DNA from: CANLBN01 sp050633525
GTDB taxonomy: Bacteria; Pseudomonadota; Gammaproteobacteria; Pseudomonadales; Cellvibrionaceae
Assembly: GCA_050633525.1 (NCBI GenBank)
Contig: JBOEGR010000015.1
Coordinates: 37,071 to 101,070, forward strand
Direction of reading: 5' to 3'
DNA length: 64,000 bases
The translations under genes were made by a program, and so were the position numbers. The notes under the pieces were generated by a model that was not told the origin of the DNA, searched no databases, and worked only from the letters and a program-made list of their open reading frames with translations. Shown in pieces: positions 17,371-26,452 of this stretch (position 1 is its first letter; every line of letters starts with the position of its first letter).

Positions 17371-19440
17371 TTAATCTAAAACAGTATCTGCAGGTACTAT
17401 CGATAAATTTTGGATCACTGTATCTGCATCCGCGTCCGTGTCTTCTTCATCAAAGGATGGTGTTAATGCGTCCGTATCTGCGGGGAAGTTTGCGTTGAGA
17501 TATTCAGACAAGGCATCTTGTTCCGTTCCATCGTCAGCGAAGGTGACAGCACCTGTTTGGATGTCTTCCATTTCTAAATCAACAGCATTGGCTGCTGCAC
17601 CATTTGGGAAGGGGTAGCTATCGCCGCCGCCGGCTAAAAAGCCGAGGGTTACAATGCGAAAGGTTTGAGTAGCGGCTGTTGCGTCCAATACGCCGTCTCT
17701 TACCACGACAACTTCATTGCCCCCCGCTGTTGCACCATTATCGTCTAATACAATTAAATTGCGAATACGCGATCCCGCTGTTGCCACCACAGGCTGTGCG
17801 CCTGAAGTATCAACTGTTTGTGCTGTTTCACTTGGGTCAAAACTAAAACGTATACCGGCTACTTGTGGGAACTGACCGGGTGTGACGCCGTCCGCTGTTG
17901 CGGCTACACCGTGTTCAAGAATTTGTACTAACTCTTCACCTGTAACGCTTAGCAGTGTCAGTGAGTTATTGAAACGCAAAGTGATTTCAAGATCTAGCTG
18001 AGAAATTTCACCTGGGTTATTAATACCCAGTGTCCCTGTGGGTGGGTTACATACTAGAGCGTTATCACCTGTTGCACCGGGAGGAACATTACAAAAACCA
18101 ATAGGCGCTCGAATACCGCCCCCATTTTTGATTGATACTGCAACATCTGCATCGCTGTCTTGTGCATACACTAAATTTGCTTGGGCAGTCAGATTTCCTA
18201 TATTGGTTTCTTCGGTACGCACAGAGCCGCGTTCACCATTAAGGTAAACGGTCGTTAAACCAAATACATTACCTGCACGTGAAGATAACGCGCTGGTTAA
18301 GGCATCTGAAATAGCTCGAACTTCAGCAATAGCATCGCTTGCCGCTAAGCTATTTTCGATTAAGCCATTTTCATCTGTCGCGTATGCGCCATTAACGGTA
18401 TCGTCCAGAAGAGAGGTAATGATTAGGCCATTCTCGTCGAAATCGACGACCAAGCGCCCTAAGTAGGTATAGTCACCGTCGGTGTTGACGATGAGTACGG
18501 GTTCATCTGTCACACTGCTTAAGTTCAGAGGGTAAGCGTCAGCTGCCGTATCGCCATCACGCAAGCGATCGTTTGCATCTGCCAAAATGGTATTGGAGCC
18601 ACCAGCAACGATGATATCAACATCGGCCAGTAAGCTTGCTAGCTCACGTTCGATTGTGATTTGTTGCATGTGAGATAACAAAATCACTTTATCAAGACCC
18701 AGAGTGGTTAATTCATCAACTTTGGTTTGAATCTCAGCAGCAAGCGCATCGATATCGGTGCTGTCAGTTGGCACGATCGTAATATCGCCAGGAGAAGAAA
18801 TAGTATTGAGTATGGGCGTGGTTGCGCCAACAACACCAATTTGCTCGCCATTTACATTAATAACAGTACTTGCGGCAACCTGATTACTCATTGTTGATGC
18901 ATCTGATCCGTCAGTGCCGATTAAACCCGCTAAATTAGCATCCGTTGAAAAGTCTAAGTTAGCTGATAGGTAGGGGAATTCAGCACCGGGCCAAATGTCA
19001 GTACCGTCAACTTCGTTGAGTAGTAAGCCAGCAATCTCGCCTGAACCTAAATCAAATTCATGATTGCCGAAGGCAGACGCTTGAACACCTAATGCATTAA
19101 GGTAGGCGACATGAGCGCGGCCATTATCGGCGACACCTAGTACAGGTTGTAAAGCAGGGTCGCTAGCAACATTGTATTCAGGGCCAGGGATCCAATTATC
19201 GCCTGAGCTGAGTACAAGCGTGTTTGCGTTTTCATTACGAAATTTGTCCAGAATAGCTGAAAATCGAGTAGCATTGTTAATGATGTCTCTACCGCCATCA
19301 ATATCAGCAAAGTGCAATAATTGTAGTTGGTAGTCACTGCTGGCTGTCTCTTCATCGTTATTGCTACTTTTGTTACTTCCACATGCCGCCAGCCCTAAGC
19401 TGATGGCTGTAATGGATGTGATAAGTTGCCACTTTTTCAT
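17371..19440 (-). CDS. 5'-nucleotidase/metallophosphatase-like lipoprotein
   Basis: A 689-residue protein with a lipoprotein signal (lipobox LAAC at residues 17-20, then GSNKSSNN), so it is membrane-anchored. The amino-terminal metallophosphoesterase domain has LSSGDNWIPGPEY and AFGNHEFDLGS, VILLSHMQQ, then a 5'-nucleotidase carboxy-terminal domain (IKNGGGIRAPIGF, LTLLSVTGEELVQILEHGV, LGFLAGGGDSYPF). Motif I reads LLHFADIDGG, that is D-x-D instead of the canonical D-x-H. This fits a subgroup of bifunctional metallophosphatases but differs from UshA. The carboxy terminus is acidic (FDEEDTDADADT). It is probably a phosphate-scavenging ectoenzyme; the substrate is unknown. Confidence 0.8.
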   Translation of the reverse strand: MKKWQLITSITAISLGLAACGSNKSSNNDEETASSDYQLQLLHFADIDGGRDIINNATRFSAILDKFRNENANTLVLSSGDNWIPGPEYNVASDPALQPVLGVADNGRAHVAYLNALGVQASAFGNHEFDLGSGEIAGLLLNEVDGTDIWPGAEFPYLSANLDFSTDANLAGLIGTDGSDASTMSNQVAASTVINVNGEQIGVVGATTPILNTISSPGDITIVPTDSTDIDALAAEIQTKVDELTTLGLDKVILLSHMQQITIERELASLLADVDIIVAGGSNTILADANDRLRDGDTAADAYPLNLSSVTDEPVLIVNTDGDYTYLGRLVVDFDENGLIITSLLDDTVNGAYATDENGLIENSLAASDAIAEVRAISDALTSALSSRAGNVFGLTTVYLNGERGSVRTEETNIGNLTAQANLVYAQDSDADVAVSIKNGGGIRAPIGFCNVPPGATGDNALVCNPPTGTLGINNPGEISQLDLEITLRFNNSLTLLSVTGEELVQILEHGVAATADGVTPGQFPQVAGIRFSFDPSETAQTVDTSGAQPVVATAGSRIRNLIVLDDNGATAGGNEVVVVRDGVLDATAATQTFRIVTLGFLAGGGDSYPFPNGAAANAVDLEMEDIQTGAVTFADDGTEQDALSEYLNANFPADTDALTPSFDEEDTDADADTVIQNLSIVPADTVLD

Positions 19441-19661
19441 TTTTCCTTACCTTAAATTACAAAAATGCCCATATTAGGCAGGGTGCATGATGACTTGGTG
19501 GCATAGTGATGACAGTTTTGTGAAAGAAAATGTGCTTATTTAGAGCCGGTTTGGCTTGTATAAGTAATTTTTGTATCAGGAGATACTATTTGTAAATTTA
19601 TATATCTATAGATTCTTTTTTGAGCTAAAATAAGGTAAGTGAACAGATTGTAGGTGGTGAA

Positions 19662-20027
19662 ATGAGTGCTAAACATGCAACATCTGACGTCGAGCTGGTG
19701 ACCAGAAGTATGGTCAATGCAGCAGACTCTATGGGTTTGGATAGAGAAACAATTGCTAATACAGTGGGTGTGTCGGTTCCAACGATTGCCCGTATACGTT
19801 CTGGCCGCTCACTTTCGGGCCAAAAACCCTTTGAGTTATCTTTATTATTAATCCGTATCTACCGCTCCCTGTATTCTATTGTGGGCGGGAGTGAAGAGGC
19901 AATGAAACATTGGATGAAAACACCCAACTCACATTTAGGGGATGCCGAACCTAGGCAGCTCATCCAAAATGCGGAAGGGATGACAAGGGTGTTGTGGTAC
20001 TTAGATGCCATGCGTGGCCGAATATAA
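19662..20027 (+). CDS. Xre-type antitoxin of a Xre-RES pair (MbcA/ParS/Xre, DUF2384)
   Basis: A 121-residue protein with a helix-turn-helix near residues 28-50 (IANTVGVSVPTIARIRSG) and a carboxy-terminal toxin-binding segment (EEAMKHWMKTPNSHLGDAEPRQLIQ, then a GMTRVLWYLDAMRGRI tail) typical of the MbcA/ParS/Xre antitoxins. The NxxLxGxxPxxLI-like core is visible. It is followed after 31 bases by the RES toxin gene, so it would neutralise the toxin and repress the operon. Confidence 0.9.
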   Translation: MSAKHATSDVELVTRSMVNAADSMGLDRETIANTVGVSVPTIARIRSGRSLSGQKPFELSLLLIRIYRSLYSIVGGSEEAMKHWMKTPNSHLGDAEPRQLIQNAEGMTRVLWYLDAMRGRI

Positions 20028-20058
20028 CCTGAATAGAATCGCAAAGAGAGCCAGCTAG

Positions 20059-20793
20059 TTGATTGATAATCTACAGGAGTTGCTAACACCTAGCTTACGC
20101 CTATGCTGGCGGGTGGTTGAAACCCAAGAAAAAGCCGCTACGCGGGATATTACTAATAGCGCTGACGAGCAGTCGCGCCTCGAAGAGTTGTTAGATGAGG
20201 TGAAACCACCCGTGCCTTCCGATTGTGAAGGACTTTCCTATCTATTAAAAACCCCTTTTCGCTACCCTCCATTGAAGTATGGCTCTCGCTTTGGCAGTCC
20301 ATTTGAGAGAGGTATTTACTATGCCTCGATTGAATTGCAAACAGCATTTGCAGAGTCTGCAGTCTATTTTTGGTTGTTCCAAGCAGGGCCTGTGGATCTA
20401 GGTCCCTTGGAGCAAATTAAGGACCATCGCACGGCGATATCGGTTCGATTGTCGAGTCAATTATCTGTTCAGTTAGAAAGCGATGCTCTAAAGCCTTATC
20501 ACAAGAAACTATCAGACCCTAGCTCATGGGCCTTTACTCAATCTCTAGGTTTGTCATTGAGGGAGTTGGGAGTAGAGTTTATTAGTTATCCTTCGGCTCG
20601 CTTCGATGGTGGAGCCAATATCGCGGTTTTCTCGCCCTCATGTTTTGCTACAGGGGAGCCAGAGCAACAGCAACTATGGAATGTACGTTTAACGCGAGAA
20701 GATTGTTGGTTTGGTAAGCCCGATGGTACGAGTTATGAGTATTATCGGGCTGATTTTGAAGAAGGTGGAAAAATTCCTCACCCTGCTTTATAA
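20059..20793 (+). CDS. RES-domain toxin (NAD+-degrading family)
   Basis: A 244-residue RES-domain protein. RES toxins of Xre-RES systems deplete NAD+. The conserved residues are present: Arg in YGSRFGSPFERGIYYAS, Glu in TAFAESAVYF, and Ser in SYPSARFDGGANIAVFSP. The length is at the long end for the family. The start is TTG at 20059 with AAGAGAG about 10 bases upstream. It sits right after the Xre antitoxin gene and converges on ppnP with a one-base gap. The frame is intact, so the toxin is probably functional. Confidence 0.9.
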   Translation: MIDNLQELLTPSLRLCWRVVETQEKAATRDITNSADEQSRLEELLDEVKPPVPSDCEGLSYLLKTPFRYPPLKYGSRFGSPFERGIYYASIELQTAFAESAVYFWLFQAGPVDLGPLEQIKDHRTAISVRLSSQLSVQLESDALKPYHKKLSDPSSWAFTQSLGLSLRELGVEFISYPSARFDGGANIAVFSPSCFATGEPEQQQLWNVRLTREDCWFGKPDGTSYEYYRADFEEGGKIPHPAL

Positions 20794-20794
20794 G

Positions 20795-21088
20795 CTAGCC
20801 GTATAGGCATAAATAAGCCGTTTCTACTTCGGTTTTAACCTTAAAAGATTGGTTCGCCTCTATCTTGAAACTGTCGCCAGCCTCATAGGTTTCCCACTCC
20901 GTTTTACCTGGTAGTAATACCGTCAGTGCGCCACTAGTAACCGTCATGACTTCCGGCTGACTTGTGCCAAATTCATAATCTCCAATGGCCATAACACCCA
21001 CTGTTGCAGGCAATGTTTCTGTCTGGAAGGCGATGGAGACAACCTTACCATCGAAGTATTCATTGGTTTTAAACTGTTTTTCTGACAT
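20795..21088 (-). CDS. ppnP: Pyrimidine/purine nucleoside phosphorylase (DUF1255, cupin-like)
   Basis: A 97-residue small cupin that phosphorolyses nucleosides in nucleotide salvage. The motifs FDGKVVSIAFQTETLPATVGVM, then EFGTSQPEVMTVTSGALTV and GDSFKIEANQSFKVKT identify the YaiE/PpnP family. ATG at 21088 (MSEKQFKTNEYF) is used as the start because family members begin near here. Confidence 0.93.
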   Translation of the reverse strand: MSEKQFKTNEYFDGKVVSIAFQTETLPATVGVMAIGDYEFGTSQPEVMTVTSGALTVLLPGKTEWETYEAGDSFKIEANQSFKVKTEVETAYLCLYG

Positions 21089-21165
21089 AGCTATTCTCTT
21101 TTGATCAATCAACACGTCGTCACCTATTTGCTTTCAGCCTATAGGTGAGCGGGGGGAGTATATAT

Positions 21166-21234
21166 GGAAGCTTTGAACAAGTCTGGCTTATTTTTCACCG
21201 GCTAAAACCTAACCCAAGCTTATTCAGAGCCTCC
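21166..21234. mobile_element. Second IS5-like MITE, 69 bp
   Basis: The left end GGAAGCTTTGAACAAGTCT (21166-21184) and the right end AGCTTATTCAGAGCCTCC (21217-21234) are inverted repeats of each other and match the ends of the 263-bp MITE at 5974. Flanking ATAT copies (21162-21165 and 21235-21238) look like a 4-bp target duplication. Only about 30 bases lie between the ends. It falls in the ppnP-dnaE intergenic region. Confidence 0.75.
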
Positions 21235-21315
21235 ATATCAACTTAAATTTGGGTATCACTATTAATCGCTTCTTGCAGGGGCTAAAATAATCGGCCAATA
21301 ACAAATGACAGCCTT

Positions 21316-24300
21316 ATGACCACAGATTTCGTCCATCTTCGCCTACACACTGAATTCTCATTAATCGACAGTACTGTTCGCATTAAAAAATTGATGCCAG
21401 CGATAGCTGCTGCGGGTATGCCAGCAGTTGGTGTGACGGATCAGTGTAACTTTTACGGTTTGATCAAATTTTATACTGCCGCTCAGTCAGCAGGTATTAA
21501 ACCGATTATTGGTGCTGATTTCTGGATTAGAGAAGAGGGTGAGGATGCCAAGCATTCACTGATATCCCTCTTAGCCATGAACCATACGGGCTATTTGAAT
21601 ATCATCAAATTGATTTCTCTAGGCTTTCAAGAGGGGCAATACCACGGTGTCCCTTATCTTCGCCGCCATTGGGTTAGTGAATATCGTGATGGCGTCATTG
21701 CTTTATCCGGTGGGAGGCAAGGTGATATTGGACAAGCGCTACTGGCCAGTCGACATCATGAAGCGAAAGAGTTAATCGCCTCATGGCAAGCTGATTTTCC
21801 TGAGCGTTTTTACATTGAGTTGCAGCGCACGGGTCGAGAGAATGAAGAAAACTATCTTCACGCAGCGGTTGAGCTGGCGGCCGAGCATCAAGTGCCTGTT
21901 GTGGCAACGAACGATGTTCGATTTTTAACAGCGGATGAATTTGAAGTGCACGAAGCACGGGTATGTATTGGTGAAGGTCGTACTTTAGACGACCCGCGAC
22001 GGGAGCGTCGTTATAGTGATCAGCAATACCTGCGTACGCCAGAAGAAATGGCAGAGCTGTTTAGTGATATCCCCGAATCGTTAGCCAATACCGTTGAAAT
22101 CGCTAAACGTTGTAATGTGGATATTGAGTTGGGTAAATATTATTTGCCTGATTATCCTATTCCCGACAACTTTAACGAAGATCCTTTCTTTAAAGAGCAT
22201 ATTCCTTACGCGACCTTAGAATCTTATGCGCAATCTGCGATGGAAGGGCAGTGGGCCGAACGTAAAGATGTGCCTGAATATGGGCAAATGCTGCAAACCA
22301 ATGTGTTTTTCCAAAAAATATCGTATGAGGGTTTGTACGAGCGCTTAAATGTTATTTTTGCGAATAAACAATTAAGTTCGGATATGCCCGAGTACCAAAA
22401 GCAGCTCAAAGATTATACCGACCGTTTGCAGTACGAATTAAATATTATTATGCAGATGGGTTTTCCGGGTTATTTTCTTATCGTAATGGATTTTATTCAG
22501 TGGGCTAAGGATCACGATATCGCCGTGGGGCCAGGTCGGGGTTCCGGTGCGGGTTCTTTGGTGGCTTATTCGCAAAAAATTACTGACCTTGACCCTCTGG
22601 AATACGATTTGCTCTTTGAGCGATTTCTAAATCCAGAGCGGGTATCTATGCCCGATTTCGATATCGATTTCTGCATGGATAATCGTGATCAAGTGATTAA
22701 TTATGTAGCCGAAACGTATGGCCGCGATGCCGTTTCCCAGATTATTACTTTCGGTACTATGGCAGCGAAAGCGGTTGTAAGAGATGTGGCCCGCGTACAG
22801 GGTAAGTCCTATGGCTTGGCAGATAAATTGTCAAAAATGATTCCAATGGATATTGGAATGACATTAGAAAAGGCATTTGAACAAGAGGAAGTATTGCGTG
22901 ATTTCTTAGAGCACGATGGTGACGCACAAGAAATTTGGGATACCTCCTTACGCCTCGAAGGTGTGACGCGTAACGTCGGCAAGCACGCTGGTGGTGTTGT
23001 CATTGCGCCAACAAAATTAACCGATTTTTCTCCACTTTTTTGTGATGAAAGTGGTAAGGGCTTAGTGACCCAATATGATAAAAATGATGTTGAATCTGCC
23101 GGTTTAGTTAAGTTTGACTTCTTGGGTTTACGGACTCTGACGATTATTGATTGGGCCGTGGCGATGATTAATCGCAAACGGAAAGAAAATAAAGAGCCTC
23201 TACTCGATATTGCTCATATTGACTTAACAGATAAGCCAACTTACGAGATGTTGAAAACCGCTGAAACGACTGCGGTATTCCAGCTGGAGTCTCGTGGTAT
23301 GAAAGATTTGATCAAACGTTTGCAGCCGGATGATATCGAAGATATGACGGCTCTCGTTGCTTTGTTTCGTCCGGGGCCTCTGCAGTCAGGCATGGTTGAT
23401 GACTTTATTAATCGTAAACATGGGCGCGCACAAGTGGCGTATCCCGATGCAAAATACCAACATGAAAAACTTAAGCCCATTCTAGAGCCCACATACGGTG
23501 TTATTGTTTATCAAGAACAGGNNGTGCAATGGGTAAGAAAAAGCCCGAAGAAATGGCCAAGCAGCGTGAGTTTTTTGAAAGCGGCGCGAAAGAGCAAGGC
23601 GTTGATCCTGATCTAGCGATTAAAATCTTTGACTTGGTAGAAAAATTTGCAGGCTACGGTTTTAACAAATCTCACTCTGCTGCCTACGCGGTTGTTTCTT
23701 TTCAAACCGCGTGGTTAAAAACACATTACCCAGCAGAATTTATGGCAGCGACCATGTCATCTGATATGGACAAAACCGACAAAGTGGTTACCTTTGTCGA
23801 AGAATGCCGTTCGATGAAATTAAACTTATTGCCGCCTGACGTCAATAATGGTGAGTATCAATTTACCGTTGATGAAGCCGGCAATATTATTTATGGCTTA
23901 GGTGCCATTAAAGGTTTAGGTGAGGGCCCTGTTGAAAGTATTATCGAAGCTCGAAAAGAGGGGCCTTTTACCGATCTTTTTGATTTTTGTTCACGTATCG
24001 ATGCGCGTAAAGTGAATAAACGTGCTCTAGAAGCGCTCGTGCGTAGTGGCTCATTTGATACTATTGGTCCACAGGTGAAAGCGCCACAGGTAAAAGCCCA
24101 AAAGTATAGAAAAGCGCAAATAGATAAACTGGACTTGGATTATACCCGAGCGATGTTGATGACTGCTTTACCTGAAGCGGTTAAATCCGCAGAACAAAAA
24201 CAAGCCAACGAAAATGCGGGTATGAGTGATTTGTTTGGTGATGTATTACCAGGCGCAACATCGGATGATGAAGATCATAATGTCTATGAAGAATTTCATC

Positions 24301-24974
24301 GCGTGCGACGTTGGAGCATGAAAGAGCGCCTGAATGGCGAAAATGAAACATTGGGCCTTTATTTAACAGGTCATCCTATTGATGAATACGATCAAGAGAT
24401 TAAACATTTAGTTTCATCGCGTATTGCGGATCTCACAGCGGATAAAAAAACGCGCAAAATAGCCGGTTTGGTTGTGGCCATGCGCGTAATGAAAACAAAG
24501 CGTGGTGATACTATGGGCTTTATCACCTTGGATGATCGCTCTGGTCGAATCGAAGTTGCTGTATTCGCCGATACCTATAATCAGTACCGAGATAAATTAA
24601 TTAAAGATGCATTGCTCATTGTAGAAGGGCAAGTCAGTCAAGACGATTATAGCGGCGGTTTAAAGATGCGTGCAGATGGAGTGGTAGCACTAGAGGATGC
24701 AAGGCGCGACCAACTTAAAGCCATTGTAATTCATTGGCGTAGCCAGAGTTTAAAGACGGATTCACAAGCAGTATTGTCTCGTATCGTAGAGCCTTATCGT
24801 ATGAGTCCTGATAGTGAAAAAAGAGGCTGTGACCTATTGGTGCATTACCAACGTGTTGATGCGGAGGCTCTATTTCAATTGCCTAGTGAATGGCGTATTC
24901 AGCCTGTCGATGAACTCGTATCCAATTTGAAAGAAACTTTTGGAATGGAAAATATACAATTGCGTTATTCGTAA
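21316..24974 (+). CDS. dnaE: DNA polymerase III alpha subunit (interrupted only by a sequencing/assembly gap)
   Basis: Replicative polymerase catalytic subunit. It has a PHP domain (FVHLRLHTEFSLIDSTV onward), palm with GPGRGSGAGSLVAY and the catalytic MPDFDIDFCMDNRD, then KFAGYGFNKSHSAAYA, a helix-hairpin-helix region and an OB fold (IAGLVVAMRVMKTKRGDTMG). The frame appears broken at 23521-23523, where two N bases stand. In family members about 22 codons (V-M-Q-I-A ... L-R-R-A) separate YQEQ from MGKKKPEEMAKQ; only 8 bases are present. The Ns therefore replace roughly 60 missing bases, and both flanks are intact. An extra stretch of about 40 residues before ISYEGLYERL lengthens the product. 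Confidence 0.95.
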
Positions 24975-25044
24975 TATTTTTAGAGATGCCCTTAAGAGTT
25001 TCTTATTTCTATTGCTAACCAATAATAAGTAAAGGAAAAACACT

Positions 25045-25473
25045 GTGGAAGAAAATGAAAACAAACAATTAATACCCAAAATACCTAACTTTAGCTTCCC
25101 TTCACAGCGGACAGAGGCATTAACTCAAGCAATTTCATCCATTGCGCCAGCTGAATTAAATGAGTATCGAAGTGCTTCTGCATTTATGCAGGCAATTGCT
25201 GAAGAAGCGATGATGTGGAAAAAACAACTACCGGAGGATTTTACACCTGCTATTTTAGCGGTGATCCATGGTGGTATGCAGATCAATGTCCATACACTCT
25301 CGCAAGTGAGCTTTCACGGCATTCGTATCGAGGGTTCTCTTAATGGTGCCCCTTGCTCTTTACTTGCTCATCAATCCACAGTGCAGATTTTATGTTATGG
25401 GCAAAAGGTCGTCGAGAAAGAAGAGCGACGACCGATTGGTTTTATCTGGCCTGACAACGATATAAAAGTATAG
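25045..25473 (+). CDS. Hypothetical protein
   Basis: A 142-residue cytoplasmic protein starting at GTG 25045 with AAAGGA upstream (25031-25036). There is no signal or membrane segment. Features are an amphipathic middle (YRSASAFMQAIAEEAMMWKKQLPEDFTPAILAVIHGGMQINVHTL is partly helical) and a tail PIGFIWPDNDIKV. I do not recognise the family. It is placed 13 bases before ppk2, so the two are probably co-transcribed and it may relate to polyphosphate metabolism, which is inference. Confidence 0.6.
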   Translation: MEENENKQLIPKIPNFSFPSQRTEALTQAISSIAPAELNEYRSASAFMQAIAEEAMMWKKQLPEDFTPAILAVIHGGMQINVHTLSQVSFHGIRIEGSLNGAPCSLLAHQSTVQILCYGQKVVEKEERRPIGFIWPDNDIKV

Positions 25474-25486
25474 GCGGGCATACAAT

Positions 25487-26377
25487 ATGGCAAATAATTC
25501 TAGTGATGCAATATTTGAAAAACCATTTAATGGCGCAATTAGTGAGTTTTATCTCAATCGTGCTCCTCAGAACATTCAAGAGTTGATCGATTCCACATCA
25601 AATAAAGATATTGCTAGTGAGACTTATCCTTACTCGAAAAAAATGGGTAAGAAAGAATACGAAAAAAATTACAAGGCTTTACAAATTGAACTGGCGAAGA
25701 TGCAAGCTTGGGCAAAAGAGACGGGTCAACGCATTGCGATTGTATTTGAAGGGCGCGATGCGGCTGGCAAAGGCGGTACGATTAAACGCTTGAAAGAAAA
25801 TTTGAATCCACGCTCCGCTCGCATAGTTGCTTTACCTAAACCCTCTGATGTTGAACGCACTCAATGGTATTTTCAGCGCTACATTCAACACCTGCCTAGT
25901 GGGGGTGAAATTGTTTTTTTTGATCGCTCTTGGTATAACCGCGCGGTTGTTGAAAAAGTATTTGGTTTTTGTAGTGATGAACAGCGCGAACATTTTTTTC
26001 AGCAGGTGACCGAGTTTGAAGATATGTTGGTGAATGAAAATATTACTCTAATCAAGTTTTGGCTCAATGTAGGCAGGGCTGAACAGTTGAAGCGCTTCCT
26101 TGCTCGAGAGCAAGATGTGCTAAAGCAATGGAAGTTATCTTCTATCGATATTAAAGGTTTAGATAAGTGGGATGAATATACACAAGCTATTCATGAAACG
26201 TTTGAACGTACGCATAACGAGGTTTCGCCATGGAATGTCGTAAGAACTGACGATAAAAAACGTGCCCGTATTGCCGTGATGCAAGCAGTATTAAATCAAT
26301 TAGACTATCCAGATAAATCATCTGATTGTGTGCAAGTACCAGATGACAAAATTTTTGGTGGCCCCGGGATTATGTAA
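25487..26377 (+). CDS. ppk2: Polyphosphate kinase 2
   Basis: A PPK2-family kinase of 296 residues. It transfers phosphate between polyphosphate and nucleoside di- or monophosphates. Walker A is FEGRDAAGKGGTIKRL (about residue 86), the family block FFDRSWYNRAVVEKVFGFC carries the Walker B Asp, and the lid region is LKRFLAREQDVLKQWKLSS. The length fits a single-domain class I enzyme, but NDP versus NMP preference cannot be read from these motifs. The stop codon lies within the terminator stem. Confidence 0.92.
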   Translation: MANNSSDAIFEKPFNGAISEFYLNRAPQNIQELIDSTSNKDIASETYPYSKKMGKKEYEKNYKALQIELAKMQAWAKETGQRIAIVFEGRDAAGKGGTIKRLKENLNPRSARIVALPKPSDVERTQWYFQRYIQHLPSGGEIVFFDRSWYNRAVVEKVFGFCSDEQREHFFQQVTEFEDMLVNENITLIKFWLNVGRAEQLKRFLAREQDVLKQWKLSSIDIKGLDKWDEYTQAIHETFERTHNEVSPWNVVRTDDKKRARIAVMQAVLNQLDYPDKSSDCVQVPDDKIFGGPGIM

Positions 26378-26390
26378 TCCCGAGGCTTTT
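26361..26390 (+). terminator. Probable terminator overlapping the ppk2 stop codon
   Basis: GCC-C-CGGGATTA (26362-26372) pairs with TAATCCCG-A-GGC (26375-26385), followed by TTTT. The stem contains the ppk2 stop codon. The gene on the other side is convergent. Confidence 0.55.
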
Positions 26391-26452
26391 CATTTTATTC
26401 TGTATCAAATATTTAAAAGCGCCTCATCTGCATAACTACTTGAGCTATTTTC

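Noticed and set aside
23521..23616. A real frameshift or pseudogene in dnaE
   Set aside because: Two Ns stand exactly at the break and about 20 conserved codons are missing; an assembly gap explains it, and both halves are intact.
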